Source of the DNA: a virus
Direction: 5' to 3' (one strand)
DNA: 64,000 bases
Virus record (IMG/VR): IMGVR_UViG_3300049846_000430
Span: 49,401 to 113,400 of that record
This document shows, in pieces, positions 21,928-29,661 of the stretch. The first letter of the stretch is position 1. Each line of letters begins with the position of its first letter. A program made the position numbers and the translations under genes. The notes under the pieces were generated by a model. That model saw only the letters and a list, made by a program, of their open reading frames with translations, made no database searches and was not told the origin of the DNA.

Positions 21928-22239
21928 ATGACCATACTAAAAAAAATAATCAACTGGCTTCTTGGTAAAACCAACATTGATGAAAAAGTCCTTGAAGCAA
22001 AAGAAACAGTAACTGGAAAAGTTGCTGATGCAAAAGTGTACATCAAGAATGTAGAGAAAGAAGTTGTTGATGTAGTAGATGCTGTAGCAGGTAAGAAACA
22101 AAAGCCGGAGGTAGTTCCTGCCAAACCTGTTGTTGAAGAAACAAAAGCATTTGAAACACCTATTGCTAAACCAAAACCCAAGAAGAAGTATTACAAAAAA
22201 AAGAATGCTTCTAAGACCACCAAGACTACTAAAAAATAA
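21928..22239 (+). CDS. Small Lys-rich helical protein
   Basis: 103 residues from ATG 21928; the TTG 15 bp upstream lies in a TTTGTATATTAATACT leader and is not needed. An amphipathic N-terminus (ILKKIINWLLG) precedes a long charged helix with K/E/V repeats, then a proline/lysine tail ending in KKYYKKK and TTKTTKK. It opens the series of small basic genes that follows the giant virion genes. No family recognised; membrane or nucleic-acid association would fit the composition. Confidence 0.75.
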   Translation: MTILKKIINWLLGKTNIDEKVLEAKETVTGKVADAKVYIKNVEKEVVDVVDAVAGKKQKPEVVPAKPVVEETKAFETPIAKPKPKKKYYKKKNASKTTKTTKK

Positions 22240-22244
22240 AAATA

Positions 22245-22442
22245 ATGGCTGAGAAAAAATGGATTCAGAAGGCTATTAAGAAGCCTGGTTCATTGACAGC
22301 TACCGCAAAAAAAGCTGGTGCTGTTACTAAAAGTGGCACAATCAAAAAAGATTGGCTTGAGTCAAAGGCTAAAGAAGGTGGTAAGACTGGTCAAAGAGCC
22401 AGACTTGCTATCACTCTTGGTAAAATGAGTAAGAAAAAGTAA
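22245..22442 (+). CDS. Small basic phage protein, WIQKAIKKPG type
   Basis: 65 residues, about one third Lys/Arg, starting MAEKKWIQKAIKKPGSL and ending GQRARLAITLGKMSKKK. From memory this pattern recurs in Bacteroidota phages and other large viruses as a small conserved protein of unknown role. Its stop overlaps the next start (TAATG at 22440-22444), indicating translational coupling. Confidence 0.8.
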   Translation: MAEKKWIQKAIKKPGSLTATAKKAGAVTKSGTIKKDWLESKAKEGGKTGQRARLAITLGKMSKKK

Positions 22443-22585
22443 TGGCAAAGGCAAAAGCATCTAAAGAAGTCACTAAGTGGAAACCTAAAGCAAAGGTTAA
22501 GAGACCTGGTGTTGTTTCTAAAAAGAAAAATAGTAGTCTCAAGACTAGTAAGAATTATGTAAAACCTTATAGAGGACAAGGATAA
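22442..22585 (+). CDS. 47-aa basic protein
   Basis: Very short gene between two longer ones, joined to both by TAATG overlaps (starts on the last base of the previous stop; its own stop shares a base with ATG 22585). Sequence starts MAKAKASKEVTKWKPKAK and ends NYVKPYRGQG; strongly basic and without hydrophobic segments. The perfect coupling on both sides and matching composition are the evidence that it is real. Function unknown. Confidence 0.7.
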   Translation: MAKAKASKEVTKWKPKAKVKRPGVVSKKKNSSLKTSKNYVKPYRGQG

Positions 22586-23028
22586 TGAAAAAGCCTGTAA
22601 AAAAACTCACCAAAAAACAAGGTGGTGGACCACAGGATAACACAAGAGAATACTATCCTGCTGGATCAATGCCTATAAGTACGGCTGATAATATTTCTAG
22701 AAGAGACAGATTTAGAAATCAGGTTAGTGCTGGTGCATATGATTTTATAAGCCAAACACCAGGACGTGAAGGAACCAGGAATGAAAGAAATACTGCCATA
22801 GATATTGTTAATGCTGGCCGTAAAGAAAGTGGTATGGGACGTGCTGGAAGAATAAAAACAGCTGCAAATTATCTTGAGCTTGATAAACCAGCAGTTAGAA
22901 CCATGCTTAAAACTGCTCCTGCTAAATCAAGAATACCTTCAAATCAAAGTCCTTTTTGGGGAGGAAAATGCCCAATGCCAGAACAGAAAAAAGGCGGAGA
23001 AACTAAAACTTCAAAAAAGAAAAAATAA
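22585..23028 (+). CDS. Basic small protein with GG motif
   Basis: 147 residues, starting MKKPVKKLTKKQGGGPQDN with ATG overlapping the previous stop. The central part (SRRDRFRNQVSAGAYDF, RAGRIKTAANYL) is helical and basic, and the C-terminus has two Cys-free lysine clusters. The KKQGGG opening resembles the KKGGS units of the next two genes. No function recognised; likely a virion-associated nucleic-acid-binding protein by composition and position. Confidence 0.75.
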   Translation: MKKPVKKLTKKQGGGPQDNTREYYPAGSMPISTADNISRRDRFRNQVSAGAYDFISQTPGREGTRNERNTAIDIVNAGRKESGMGRAGRIKTAANYLELDKPAVRTMLKTAPAKSRIPSNQSPFWGGKCPMPEQKKGGETKTSKKKK

Positions 23029-23029
23029 T

Positions 23030-23659
23030 ATGAAAAGTCTTAAGAAAAAAACACTTGTAAAGAAGGCAAGTGGTGGTCCAATGGGTGAAAAAAAACCTGC
23101 TCTTAACAAAGTAACTCCTGCTCAAAGTAAAGTTACAGGAGCAAAAGTTGGTGAGTCTTATAGAACAGCACCAATTAAAGGTGATGCTATTAATGCTCCA
23201 ATCCGTCAGAAATTATCTGATTATGCTACACGTGGTCCTGAACCTAAAGAGTATACCAAATATCAAGAGCTTACAAGAGCTGCATCTAAACCCGCTATGA
23301 AAAGAGGTGGTTCTATACCTAAGAAACAAGATGGTGGTTCTATTGGTAAAACTACAGAATCTCAAGTATTTAGACCAAATATGCAACCTCCAGGTGGATT
23401 TAAACCCACACCTGTTCCTAGAAAAGTAAGAAAACAGATGGAAAGATATGAAGATGCTGTGTCTAAAGAAAGAATAAACCCCAGCCCTCTATTAAAAGAA
23501 CCTTCTCCAAAAATAAAACCCAGCCCTCTTAAAGAAGACAAAAAACTTTATCAGGATTTAAAAGTTACACCCATGAAGAAAGGTGGTTCAATGTCTAAAA
23601 TGACAATGATGAAAAAGGGTGGTGCTATGAAAGTTTCAACTATCAAAAAAAAGAAATAA
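23030..23659 (+). CDS. Lys/Gly-rich repeat protein (KKGGS units)
   Basis: 209 residues from ATG 23030, one base after the previous stop; the longer reading from 22874 runs inside the upstream gene and is not needed. Carries repeated short units (KRGGSIPKKQ, QDGGSIG, MKKGGSMSK, MKKGGAMK) joined by proline-rich stretches (NPSPLLKEPSPKIKPSPLK). Low complexity and very basic. The unit is shared with the next gene, so the two are probably related. Role unknown. Confidence 0.75.
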   Translation: MKSLKKKTLVKKASGGPMGEKKPALNKVTPAQSKVTGAKVGESYRTAPIKGDAINAPIRQKLSDYATRGPEPKEYTKYQELTRAASKPAMKRGGSIPKKQDGGSIGKTTESQVFRPNMQPPGGFKPTPVPRKVRKQMERYEDAVSKERINPSPLLKEPSPKIKPSPLKEDKKLYQDLKVTPMKKGGSMSKMTMMKKGGAMKVSTIKKKK

Positions 23660-23660
23660 T

Positions 23661-24278
23661 ATGAAAAAGTACAAAAAAGGAAGTGAACTGAAACCAGTTC
23701 CTTCAGACAGACCCGGACTTGGTAAACTTCCAAGCAAAGTACGTAATGCCATGGGTTACATGAAATCTGGTGGCTCCATGATTAAGAAACAGGATGGTGG
23801 CCCTATACCATCAAAAATAGATGTTACTAAAAAAGATATAAGGCGGATGGAGAGAGCAATTAACAGACAAAATCCTGATATGTACAATAAAACAAGTAAA
23901 CCTACAGGTATGATTTATGATTCTAATGAGAAGCCGACTTTCCCAAAGATTGAGGAATTAAGAAAAACTACTCCAAAAGATTCAACAGTAAAGACAACAC
24001 CTATTTATAATAAAAAAAGAGGTGGTTCTATAGGAAATGCAATGTCAGCTGTAAAGAAAGGCTTTGATCAAGCAGGAGCAATGATAACCTCTAAGAAAGC
24101 ATATGGTGGTTCTATGGTTAATAAACCCGCAAATAAAATGCTTATCAAAGCAATGCAAGCTGGTGGACCCATGGATATGGTTGATGTAGTTGCCATGAAA
24201 AAAGGTGGTTGCATGAAGTGTGGCGGATCCATGAAGAAGATGGGTGGAGCTGTCATCAACACAAAAATGAAGAAGTAA
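23661..24278 (+). CDS. Lys/Gly-rich repeat protein (KKGGS units), second copy
   Basis: 205 residues, starting one base after the previous stop. Repeats of the xGGSM/GGSI type are densest at the C-terminus (MKKGGCMKCGGSMKKMGGA), which also holds a CMKC pair. The middle has a helical basic segment (KDIRRMERAINRQNPDMYN) comparable to VRKQMERYEDAV in the previous protein, suggesting duplication. A strong terminator follows at 24285. Confidence 0.75.
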   Translation: MKKYKKGSELKPVPSDRPGLGKLPSKVRNAMGYMKSGGSMIKKQDGGPIPSKIDVTKKDIRRMERAINRQNPDMYNKTSKPTGMIYDSNEKPTFPKIEELRKTTPKDSTVKTTPIYNKKRGGSIGNAMSAVKKGFDQAGAMITSKKAYGGSMVNKPANKMLIKAMQAGGPMDMVDVVAMKKGGCMKCGGSMKKMGGAVINTKMKK

Positions 24279-24284
24279 GTAACT

Positions 24285-24320
24285 AGCAGGTAGGTATAAA
24301 AGCCTACCTGCTTTTTATTT
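24285..24320 (+). terminator. Rho-independent terminator
   Basis: Ten-bp stem AGCAGGTAGG / CCTACCTGCT with an 8-nt loop, running into CTTTTTATTT. It splits the small basic gene cluster into two transcription units. Confidence 0.85.
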
Positions 24321-24353
24321 ATAAAAGTTATGAGGACTTATCAATAAAAAATC

Positions 24354-24539
24354 ATGGCAACTAAATCAAAAGTAAACCAAGCGGGTGTTTATACTAAACC
24401 CGGAATGAGAAAGACTTTGTTCAATAAGATCAAAGCAGGTAGTAAAGGTGGTGACCCAGGTGAGTGGTCAGCCCGCAAGGCACAAATGCTTGCAAGAGAA
24501 TACAAAGCCAAAGGTGGTGGCTATAAAACTAAAAAATGA
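24354..24539 (+). CDS. Small viral protein, WSARKAQ family
   Basis: 61 residues with YTKPGMRKTLF, GGDPGEWSARKAQ and YKAKGGGYKTKK. From memory this pattern is a conserved DUF-type family of large viruses and phages; its role is not known. First gene after the terminator at 24.3 kb; the gap 24321-24353 is AT-rich and could hold a promoter, though no clear box was seen. Confidence 0.8.
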   Translation: MATKSKVNQAGVYTKPGMRKTLFNKIKAGSKGGDPGEWSARKAQMLAREYKAKGGGYKTKK

Positions 24540-24540
24540 T

Positions 24541-24840
24541 ATGGCAATCAAGAAAAAAATTACTAAAAAACCTTTAGTTAAAGCACAAAAAGGAAAAGAA
24601 ATAAAACCTGATTATAGTAATATAAAAGGTAAAGGTTGGGATTATTTTAAAACTCCTACAGCAAAAGATAGTGCAGATTATAGACAAGGTTTCTATAAAA
24701 AAGTTAAAGGTGAACAGCTTAAACAATTTCCAAGTCCATCAGGAGCTGAAATAAGAGGATACAATGAAGCAACAAAAAGAAAGTTAAAGACTGGCGGAGC
24801 TATTAAAACTAAAGCTCTTGTTTACAAAACTAAAAAGTAA
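24541..24840 (+). CDS. Small basic protein
   Basis: 99 residues from ATG 24541, directly after the previous stop; the alternative start at 24448 would overlap the previous gene by about 90 bp and is rejected. Starts MAIKKKITKKPLVKAQKG and holds GKGWDYFKTPTAKDSADYRQ in the middle, with a TGGAIKTKA end. The stop overlaps the next start (TAATG). Unknown function. Confidence 0.75.
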   Translation: MAIKKKITKKPLVKAQKGKEIKPDYSNIKGKGWDYFKTPTAKDSADYRQGFYKKVKGEQLKQFPSPSGAEIRGYNEATKRKLKTGGAIKTKALVYKTKK

Positions 24841-24983
24841 TGGCAAAGAATAAAAAACAACAAGCTGCAATTGCTGTCTCTATGAAAGAGAAAGGCAAAG
24901 TTCCTAAGGGTTATCACAGAATGCCTGATGGAAAGATCATGAAAGATTCTGCACACAAAACCCCAGCCAAGAAAAAGAAATAA
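24840..24983 (+). CDS. 47-aa basic protein
   Basis: Short gene coupled on both sides by TAATG overlaps (24838-24842 and 24981-24985). Contains KVPKGYHRMPDGKIMKDS and ends in KTPAKKKK. The MPDGKIMKD piece recurs, from memory, in small proteins of other phages. Start and stop coupling is the main support. Confidence 0.75.
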   Translation: MAKNKKQQAAIAVSMKEKGKVPKGYHRMPDGKIMKDSAHKTPAKKKK

Positions 24984-25252
24984 TGGTTAAGAAAGATCCA
25001 CAACAAAGTCTTAGAGACTGGACAGCACAGAAGTGGATGACCTCTGGTACCCATGCTAATAAGAAAAAGGGTAGCAGTAAAGAGGTAAAGTCAGAAGGTA
25101 AGAAGAGATACTTACCTGAAGCTGCATGGGGGGCTCTCTCTAAAGGAGAAAAAGCTGCAACCAATAAAGCAAAGGCTTCTGGCAATGCTAAAGGTAAGCA
25201 GTTTGTGAAGCAACCTAAGACAATTGCTAAGAAAGCAAGTAAATACAGATAA
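24983..25252 (+). CDS. Small conserved viral protein, RYLPEAAW type (DUF5872-like)
   Basis: 89 residues. Has the order SLRDWTAQKWMTSG, KKRYLPEAAWGALSKGEKAA and GKQFVKQPKTIAKK, which I associate with the DUF5872 family of viral proteins (assignment from memory). Lys-rich like its neighbours. Translationally coupled to the gene before it. Confidence 0.8.
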   Translation: MVKKDPQQSLRDWTAQKWMTSGTHANKKKGSSKEVKSEGKKRYLPEAAWGALSKGEKAATNKAKASGNAKGKQFVKQPKTIAKKASKYR

Positions 25253-25270
25253 AATCTATAAATTTGTACT

Positions 25271-25504
25271 ATGGCAAAACTAAAAATAAATAAAGAAATG
25301 GCTAAGCAGGAACGCCAGTGGCAAGTTGAGGATGCAATGAGAACCCTCAAACGTGCTGAAGAAATCCGCCAAGATGGTAAATTAATGGGTGAAGTTAAGA
25401 AGTCTATGGAGAGTCTTAACAAGATGCTTATGGGTGGTGCTATGAAACCAGCAGCTCCTAAAGTAATGAAACCTGTTGCAAAGAAAATCATGAAGAAGAA
25501 GTAA
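25271..25504 (+). CDS. Small basic helical protein
   Basis: 77 residues; N-terminal half is a charged helix (EMAKQERQWQVEDAMRTLKR), C-terminal half is Met/Ala/Lys-rich (MLMGGAMKPAAPKVMKPV). A TAnnTTTG box (TAAATTTG, 25259-25266) lies 4 nt before the ATG. Last of the basic cluster before the spike gene. No family recognised. Confidence 0.7.
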   Translation: MAKLKINKEMAKQERQWQVEDAMRTLKRAEEIRQDGKLMGEVKKSMESLNKMLMGGAMKPAAPKVMKPVAKKIMKKK

Positions 25505-25505
25505 G

Positions 25506-26834
25506 ATGTCACTAGATCCAAAAAGAAGATTTTACCTGGATGGTTATGGTCAACATCCGGAATGGTACACTTGGCATTATCAAATGCTAGGTAGACTTAT
25601 TGATATTAATAACAGTATCACAGGTCAATCAGGACCATCTTCAACTGCCCAGGATTCTTTTGGAAGGCTTAGAGTTTCTGAGCCTTTCACTCTTTTTGAT
25701 TCTAGTCACAGATATTCTGATAATGGTTTATGGGCTACAGCTACTGCTACTGGCGGTACTGCTGTATTTAACGCTAACCAAGGACTGGTAGATTTAAATG
25801 TAACAGCAGCTTCTGGTTCTTCTGTTAAAAGAGAAACATATAAAGTATTCTCTTACCAGCCTGGCAAGTCTTTACTTGTCATGTCCACTTTTGTTATGAG
25901 TCCTGCAAAAACAGGTCTTACTCAAAAAGTTGGTTATTATGGAGACAGTAATGGCTTTTATCTGCAACAAGAAAATAGCACAATATCTTTTGTTAAAAGA
26001 AGTTTTGTTACAGGTTCAATTGTTGAGACTCCCATTGAACAAGCTAACTGGAACTATGATAAGTTAAATGGTACTGGTCCATCCCGAATTACTCTTGACT
26101 TAACCAAAGCTCAAATCTTATGGATGGATATGGAATGGTTAGGTGTAGGTTCTGTAAGAATGGGATTTGTAATTAATGGACAATTTATTGTTTGTCACAT
26201 CTTTGAACATGCCAATCTAATTACCTCCACTTATATCACCAGTGCGTCTCTTCCATTACGTTATGAGATTGAGAACACCGCTGGTACATCTGGAGCTAGC
26301 ACATTAAAACAGATTTGTTCTACCATACTTTCAGAAGGTGGATATGAACTAAGAGGAGAAGCACATACTGCAGCAACAGCTATTGGAACTCCTTACAACA
26401 TGACAGTTGCTTCAACTTATTATCCAATAGTATCTATAAGATTGAAATCAACTAATTTAGATGGTATAGTTATACCTACAGCAATGTCATGTCTTCCAAT
26501 TAGTACAGGAACTTACGAATGGAGATTAGTTGAAAAGGGAACAACAAGTGGAGGTACTTGGGTATCTGCAGGTATAGATTCAGTAGTTGAATATAACATA
26601 ACTGGTACATCATTTACCGGAGGTAATATAGTGCACACAGGATTTTTTAATGCTTCTAACCAAGGAACAACAACGTCTGGATTAGATAAATCAGGTCTAT
26701 TTGACCATCAATTGCAAAGAGATTCTTTTACATCCACTCGTTATGAGTTTACACTTGTTGTAGCTGCCAACACTATAGGTGGAGGCGGCAGTAATGTTTT
26801 GGGTCATATAGATTGGGATGAAATAAGCCGATGA
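25506..26834 (+). CDS. Virion spike/fibre-type structural protein
   Basis: 442 residues. The pattern DSFGRLRVSEPFTLFDS, YQPGKSLLVMSTFVM, KVGYYGDSNGFYLQQ, WLGVGSVRMGFVINGQF and SLPLRYEIEN matches, from memory, a structural protein family seen in phages and in large algal viruses. Beta-rich, Gly/Thr/Ser-rich, no signal peptide. It begins 1 base after the basic gene cluster and overlaps the next start by 4 bp. Likely a spike or fibre component exposed on the particle; the exact position in the virion is not known. Confidence 0.7.
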   Translation: MSLDPKRRFYLDGYGQHPEWYTWHYQMLGRLIDINNSITGQSGPSSTAQDSFGRLRVSEPFTLFDSSHRYSDNGLWATATATGGTAVFNANQGLVDLNVTAASGSSVKRETYKVFSYQPGKSLLVMSTFVMSPAKTGLTQKVGYYGDSNGFYLQQENSTISFVKRSFVTGSIVETPIEQANWNYDKLNGTGPSRITLDLTKAQILWMDMEWLGVGSVRMGFVINGQFIVCHIFEHANLITSTYITSASLPLRYEIENTAGTSGASTLKQICSTILSEGGYELRGEAHTAATAIGTPYNMTVASTYYPIVSIRLKSTNLDGIVIPTAMSCLPISTGTYEWRLVEKGTTSGGTWVSAGIDSVVEYNITGTSFTGGNIVHTGFFNASNQGTTTSGLDKSGLFDHQLQRDSFTSTRYEFTLVVAANTIGGGGSNVLGHIDWDEISR

Positions 26835-27277
26835 AAAAACTAATAGCCATACTAGCTTTATCTATTCTTTTTACTTCTTGTATTGTAACCAAGAAGCAAA
26901 GACAAAAGATATGTAATGAATGCCATGTCATTGAACATGATAGTATTTATATAAAGGATACCATTGTCAAAGTTGACAGTGATACAGCCTTTATTGAAAC
27001 TAAACTTGATTGTGATAGTTTAGGAAATGTCAGGATGGTTGAGATCAATCAGCTCAATGGAAAACTGATTTCCATGCAAGCTAAACTCAAAGATAACAGG
27101 CTCAGAATTATCTCCAGAACTGATACCATAAAGGTTTATGTAAAGGGAAATACTCAAATTAAAGTAAGAACCCTGGTAAGAGAGAAGGAAGTTTATAAAG
27201 ACTACTGGTGGAAATGGCCTTTGATTATTTGGGCTTTGATTGCCACAGTGCTTTATTTATTGAAAAAAATTTTGTAA
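26831..27277 (+). CDS. Candidate unimolecular spanin (lipobox plus C-terminal TM)
   Basis: 148 residues. Begins with a lipoprotein signal (MKKLIAILALSILFTSC, lipobox FTSC, Cys17), followed by a charged periplasmic stretch of about 100 residues rich in beta and coil pattern (DTIVKVDSDTAFIE, RLRIISRTDTIKVYV). It ends in one hydrophobic segment (WPLIIWALIATVLYLL) with a short KKIL tail. Outer-membrane lipid anchor plus inner-membrane TM in one chain is the layout of u-spanins, which fuse the two membranes at lysis. It lies among virion genes about 2.1 kb before the other lysis genes. Assignment is by architecture only. Confidence 0.6.
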   Translation: MKKLIAILALSILFTSCIVTKKQRQKICNECHVIEHDSIYIKDTIVKVDSDTAFIETKLDCDSLGNVRMVEINQLNGKLISMQAKLKDNRLRIISRTDTIKVYVKGNTQIKVRTLVREKEVYKDYWWKWPLIIWALIATVLYLLKKIL

Positions 27278-27286
27278 ATTATAATT

Positions 27287-27688
27287 ATGAAAACTCTAAC
27301 TGAACAAGAGCAAACCAATCTTAATATTATTGCCCAGTCATCCACACCTTATCTTCCTTTTACATTAGTATCTGCAGCAACTGATAATTCAACAGTTGTA
27401 AAAGGAACAATGGGGACTATTGGAAATATAACAGCAATAAATGTTAGTGGTACTATACACTACTTAAAATTTTATAATAAAGATACTGCTCCTAATCCAG
27501 CTTTAGATACTCCAATTGCTGTATATCCAATACCGGCTAGCACAAGCGGTGCAGGATTAACAGTAAACTTTCCTTCAGGACTTAGATTTTCCAAAGGAAT
27601 AAGTTTTGTTATTGTAAAAGGTATAGCCTCAAATAATAACACACCAGCAAATTCTAATGCGGTTGTTGTAACAATAGCTTATAAGTAA
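27287..27688 (+). CDS. Small structural protein, putative
   Basis: 133 residues, Ser/Thr/Asn-rich with alternating hydrophobic residues (GTMGTIGNITAINVSGTIHYLKFY, shown in part), so mostly beta. No signal peptide or charged repeats. Similar small beta proteins sit beside tail or head decoration genes in many phages. Its stop overlaps the start of the LamG-like gene (TAATG). Preceded by a TTTGTAAATTATAATT leader. Confidence 0.6.
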   Translation: MKTLTEQEQTNLNIIAQSSTPYLPFTLVSAATDNSTVVKGTMGTIGNITAINVSGTIHYLKFYNKDTAPNPALDTPIAVYPIPASTSGAGLTVNFPSGLRFSKGISFVIVKGIASNNNTPANSNAVVVTIAYK

Positions 27689-28551
27689 TGAGTTTAACAC
27701 TACTTGGTGCAGGTGCAGTTATCTCTGCTGGTCCTAGTTATACTGGGGTACTTGATCTGTATCCAGGGGCCGGTGTTGCTTATTCTGTAAGGAGACTAAG
27801 TGGTAGTTATTTAGGTGATGCTATAAGAGTACGTAGATCATCAGATAATAATGAGCAAGATATTGGGTTTCTTTCAAATGGTAATTTAAATGAAGCTCAG
27901 TTAACTTCTTTTGTAGGTGTTGGTGATGGTTTCATAACTAGTTGGTATGATCAATCTGGTAATGGTAACAATGCCAACCAAACCAATGGATTAAATCAAC
28001 CTAAAATTGTAAGTGCTGGTGTTGTTAATAAATTAAATTCTAAGCCTGTAATAACTTTTGATGGTATAAATGACTTCATACCCATTAGTTCAGCTCCGTC
28101 AGTTAGTAATCCAACTTTGTTTTTTGTTGTTAAGCCATTAGGAGATTCACCAGGCTTTGGAAGAAATGGTGGTGTAATTACTATGCATGGTTCTAGCATT
28201 ATTGTTAACAACCATTTTGGTATTACAGGTCCAGATTGGTATGATTCATTTTGTAGTACAAATAGACCCTATATAACTAGTGGTATAACTACACAACAAT
28301 ACCTTGGAACTATGTATCATAGTGGAACAAGTATTGTAGCATCATTGAACGCAGGTGCAGATATAACTGTTAGTGCTACAATAGATACAAATCTTACTAG
28401 GTATGGTATAGGAAACTTCTTAACTGGATACTATAATGTGTTTCCATCTAACAATCAATATCAAGAAGTAATATTATATCCCGATAATCAAACCTCTAAC
28501 ATGTCTGCAATAAAAGCAAACATAAATAGTTATTATACCATTTATCCATGA
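27688..28551 (+). CDS. Tail-associated protein with arabinofuranosidase-B/concanavalin-like domain
   Basis: 287 residues. The stretch AYSVRRLSGSYLGDAIRVRR, NNEQDIGF, FITSWYDQSGNGNNA and KPVITFDGINDF is typical of the arabinofuranosidase-B-like/LamG-type jelly-roll domains found in tail fibres of Bacteroidota phages. C-terminal half continues as a beta sandwich (GNFLTGYYNVFPSNNQYQEVILYP). Probably binds host glycans; enzymatic activity is not implied. The first 10 residues are not a signal peptide. Overlaps the next gene by 4 bp. Confidence 0.7.
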   Translation: MSLTLLGAGAVISAGPSYTGVLDLYPGAGVAYSVRRLSGSYLGDAIRVRRSSDNNEQDIGFLSNGNLNEAQLTSFVGVGDGFITSWYDQSGNGNNANQTNGLNQPKIVSAGVVNKLNSKPVITFDGINDFIPISSAPSVSNPTLFFVVKPLGDSPGFGRNGGVITMHGSSIIVNNHFGITGPDWYDSFCSTNRPYITSGITTQQYLGTMYHSGTSIVASLNAGADITVSATIDTNLTRYGIGNFLTGYYNVFPSNNQYQEVILYPDNQTSNMSAIKANINSYYTIYP

Positions 28552-28787
28552 TAATAAAAGGCTATAAATTTTTGACAGAGCAAGAAGCAATTGATGCAAG
28601 AGAGTCTTGTGATAAGTATTATGGTATACCAGTAACTCCACAAGATGTTACTCAGAATTGGGTAGAATATTACTCTACATACTTTGATGATCCGGTATTT
28701 TGGTATATGATGGGAGATGATTCCCTTATACCAATATTAGGTGAGCCATATGAGTTTGAAGTTACGTTTCCAATTGATCCTATATAA
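28548..28787 (+). CDS. Small acidic protein beside fibre gene
   Basis: 79 residues, acidic and aromatic-rich (YYSTYFDDPVFWYMMGDD, ILGEPYEFEVTFP). Starts with ATGATAA overlapping the previous stop. Size, charge and place directly after a fibre-type gene fit a small tail accessory or chaperone protein, but no family is recognised. Confidence 0.6.
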   Translation: MIIKGYKFLTEQEAIDARESCDKYYGIPVTPQDVTQNWVEYYSTYFDDPVFWYMMGDDSLIPILGEPYEFEVTFPIDPI

Positions 28788-28788
28788 T

Positions 28789-29097
28789 ATGAAAAAGAAA
28801 GATTCAAGATTAGAAAAGGCTGGAGTATCTGGCTATAATCAACCCAAGCGTACACCATCACATCCTACTAAGTCACATATTGTTGTGGCCAAGTCAGGTG
28901 AGCAAGTTAAGACAATCCGCTTTGGTCAGCAGGGTGTAAAGACCAATCAAACTGCAGGTCAAAGAGAAGCTTTTAAGTCTAGGCATGCTAAGAATATTTC
29001 CAAAGGAAAAATGTCTGCTGCCTATTGGGCTGATAAAGTTAAGTGGAGTCCTAGCAAGACTGCTTCTCCAAGTAAGAAGTGGAAAAAAGGATCATGA
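28789..29097 (+). CDS. Conserved small basic viral protein
   Basis: 102 residues from ATG 28789, one base after the previous stop (a start at 28741 would lie inside that gene). Carries LEKAGVSGYNQPKRTP, HPTKSHIVVAKSGEQVKTIR, FGQQGV, RHAKNISKGKMSAAYWADK and VKWSPSKTASP, a pattern I recall from small proteins of many phages and large DNA viruses. Strongly basic; function unknown. Coupled to the next gene (ATG within its stop region). Confidence 0.8.
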   Translation: MKKKDSRLEKAGVSGYNQPKRTPSHPTKSHIVVAKSGEQVKTIRFGQQGVKTNQTAGQREAFKSRHAKNISKGKMSAAYWADKVKWSPSKTASPSKKWKKGS

Positions 29098-29327
29098 AAA
29101 AAGTAACAGCTGGTAACGAAAAGCACATTGTCTATAAAAAGAAAAACAATATAGGCAAAGGCAAGAAGGGAGATATTATTGTAAACCATCCTACCATGGA
29201 TAAAGGTAAATGGGATACAATCAATCTCACTAAGAAAGCTGGTGCTAAAACAGTTGCTGAAGGGGTAAAAGCTACAAAGAAGTGGCATAAGGAAAATCCT
29301 TACCCGAAGAAAATGAAGAAAAAGTAA
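29094..29327 (+). CDS. Small basic protein
   Basis: 77 residues from ATG 29094, which overlaps the previous TGA as ATGA; the 5-codon longer start at 29079 is less likely. Contains KGDIIVNHPTMDKGKWDTIN and WHKENPYPKKMKKK. Belongs by composition to the same series of Lys-rich proteins as those at 22-25 kb. Bases 29328-29400 hold an AT-rich leader and no clear gene. Confidence 0.7.
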   Translation: MKKVTAGNEKHIVYKKKNNIGKGKKGDIIVNHPTMDKGKWDTINLTKKAGAKTVAEGVKATKKWHKENPYPKKMKKK

Positions 29328-29400
29328 TTTTTCTCTTTGAATCTTCATGCTGAATGATTAACTTATATCATACAGTTTAACTAAGAATCTATTAATTGAA

Positions 29401-29661
29401 ATGAAACTCCCAATCAACTTTGATCAGTTCTCTAAAGACCCAGTAAAAGGCTTATTATTTATCACTATCTTGACCATTGGTTATCTTTATGTAGATAACA
29501 AAATGAATTATCAGGATCAAATTGAAAGTTGTAGTGTCAAGGTTGAAAAGCTTACACTTAAAATAGAAATACTAGAAGACAAACTTAGAAAAAGTGATAG
29601 CACATTAGCGAGAGCTGCTGCTAGATTAGAAATTCTCAATGAAACAGGAAGAATAAAATGA
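29401..29661 (+). CDS. Inner-membrane spanin-like protein
   Basis: 86 residues: a short N-terminus, one TM segment (GLLFITILTIGYLYVD) and then a heptad-patterned coiled coil to the end (CSVKVEKLTLKIEILEDKLR and following). One N-terminal TM plus periplasmic coiled coil is the i-spanin layout, and the next gene, which overlaps by 4 bp, encodes a lipoprotein with its own coiled coil. Could instead be a generic coiled-coil membrane protein; the pairing with the lipoprotein and with holin and endolysin supports lysis. Confidence 0.55.
   Translation: MKLPINFDQFSKDPVKGLLFITILTIGYLYVDNKMNYQDQIESCSVKVEKLTLKIEILEDKLRKSDSTLARAAARLEILNETGRIK

Noticed and set aside
22874-23029. N-terminal extension of the gene ending at 23659
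   Set aside because: It overlaps the upstream gene in another frame; ATG 23030 follows the previous stop directly, matching the coupling pattern of the cluster.
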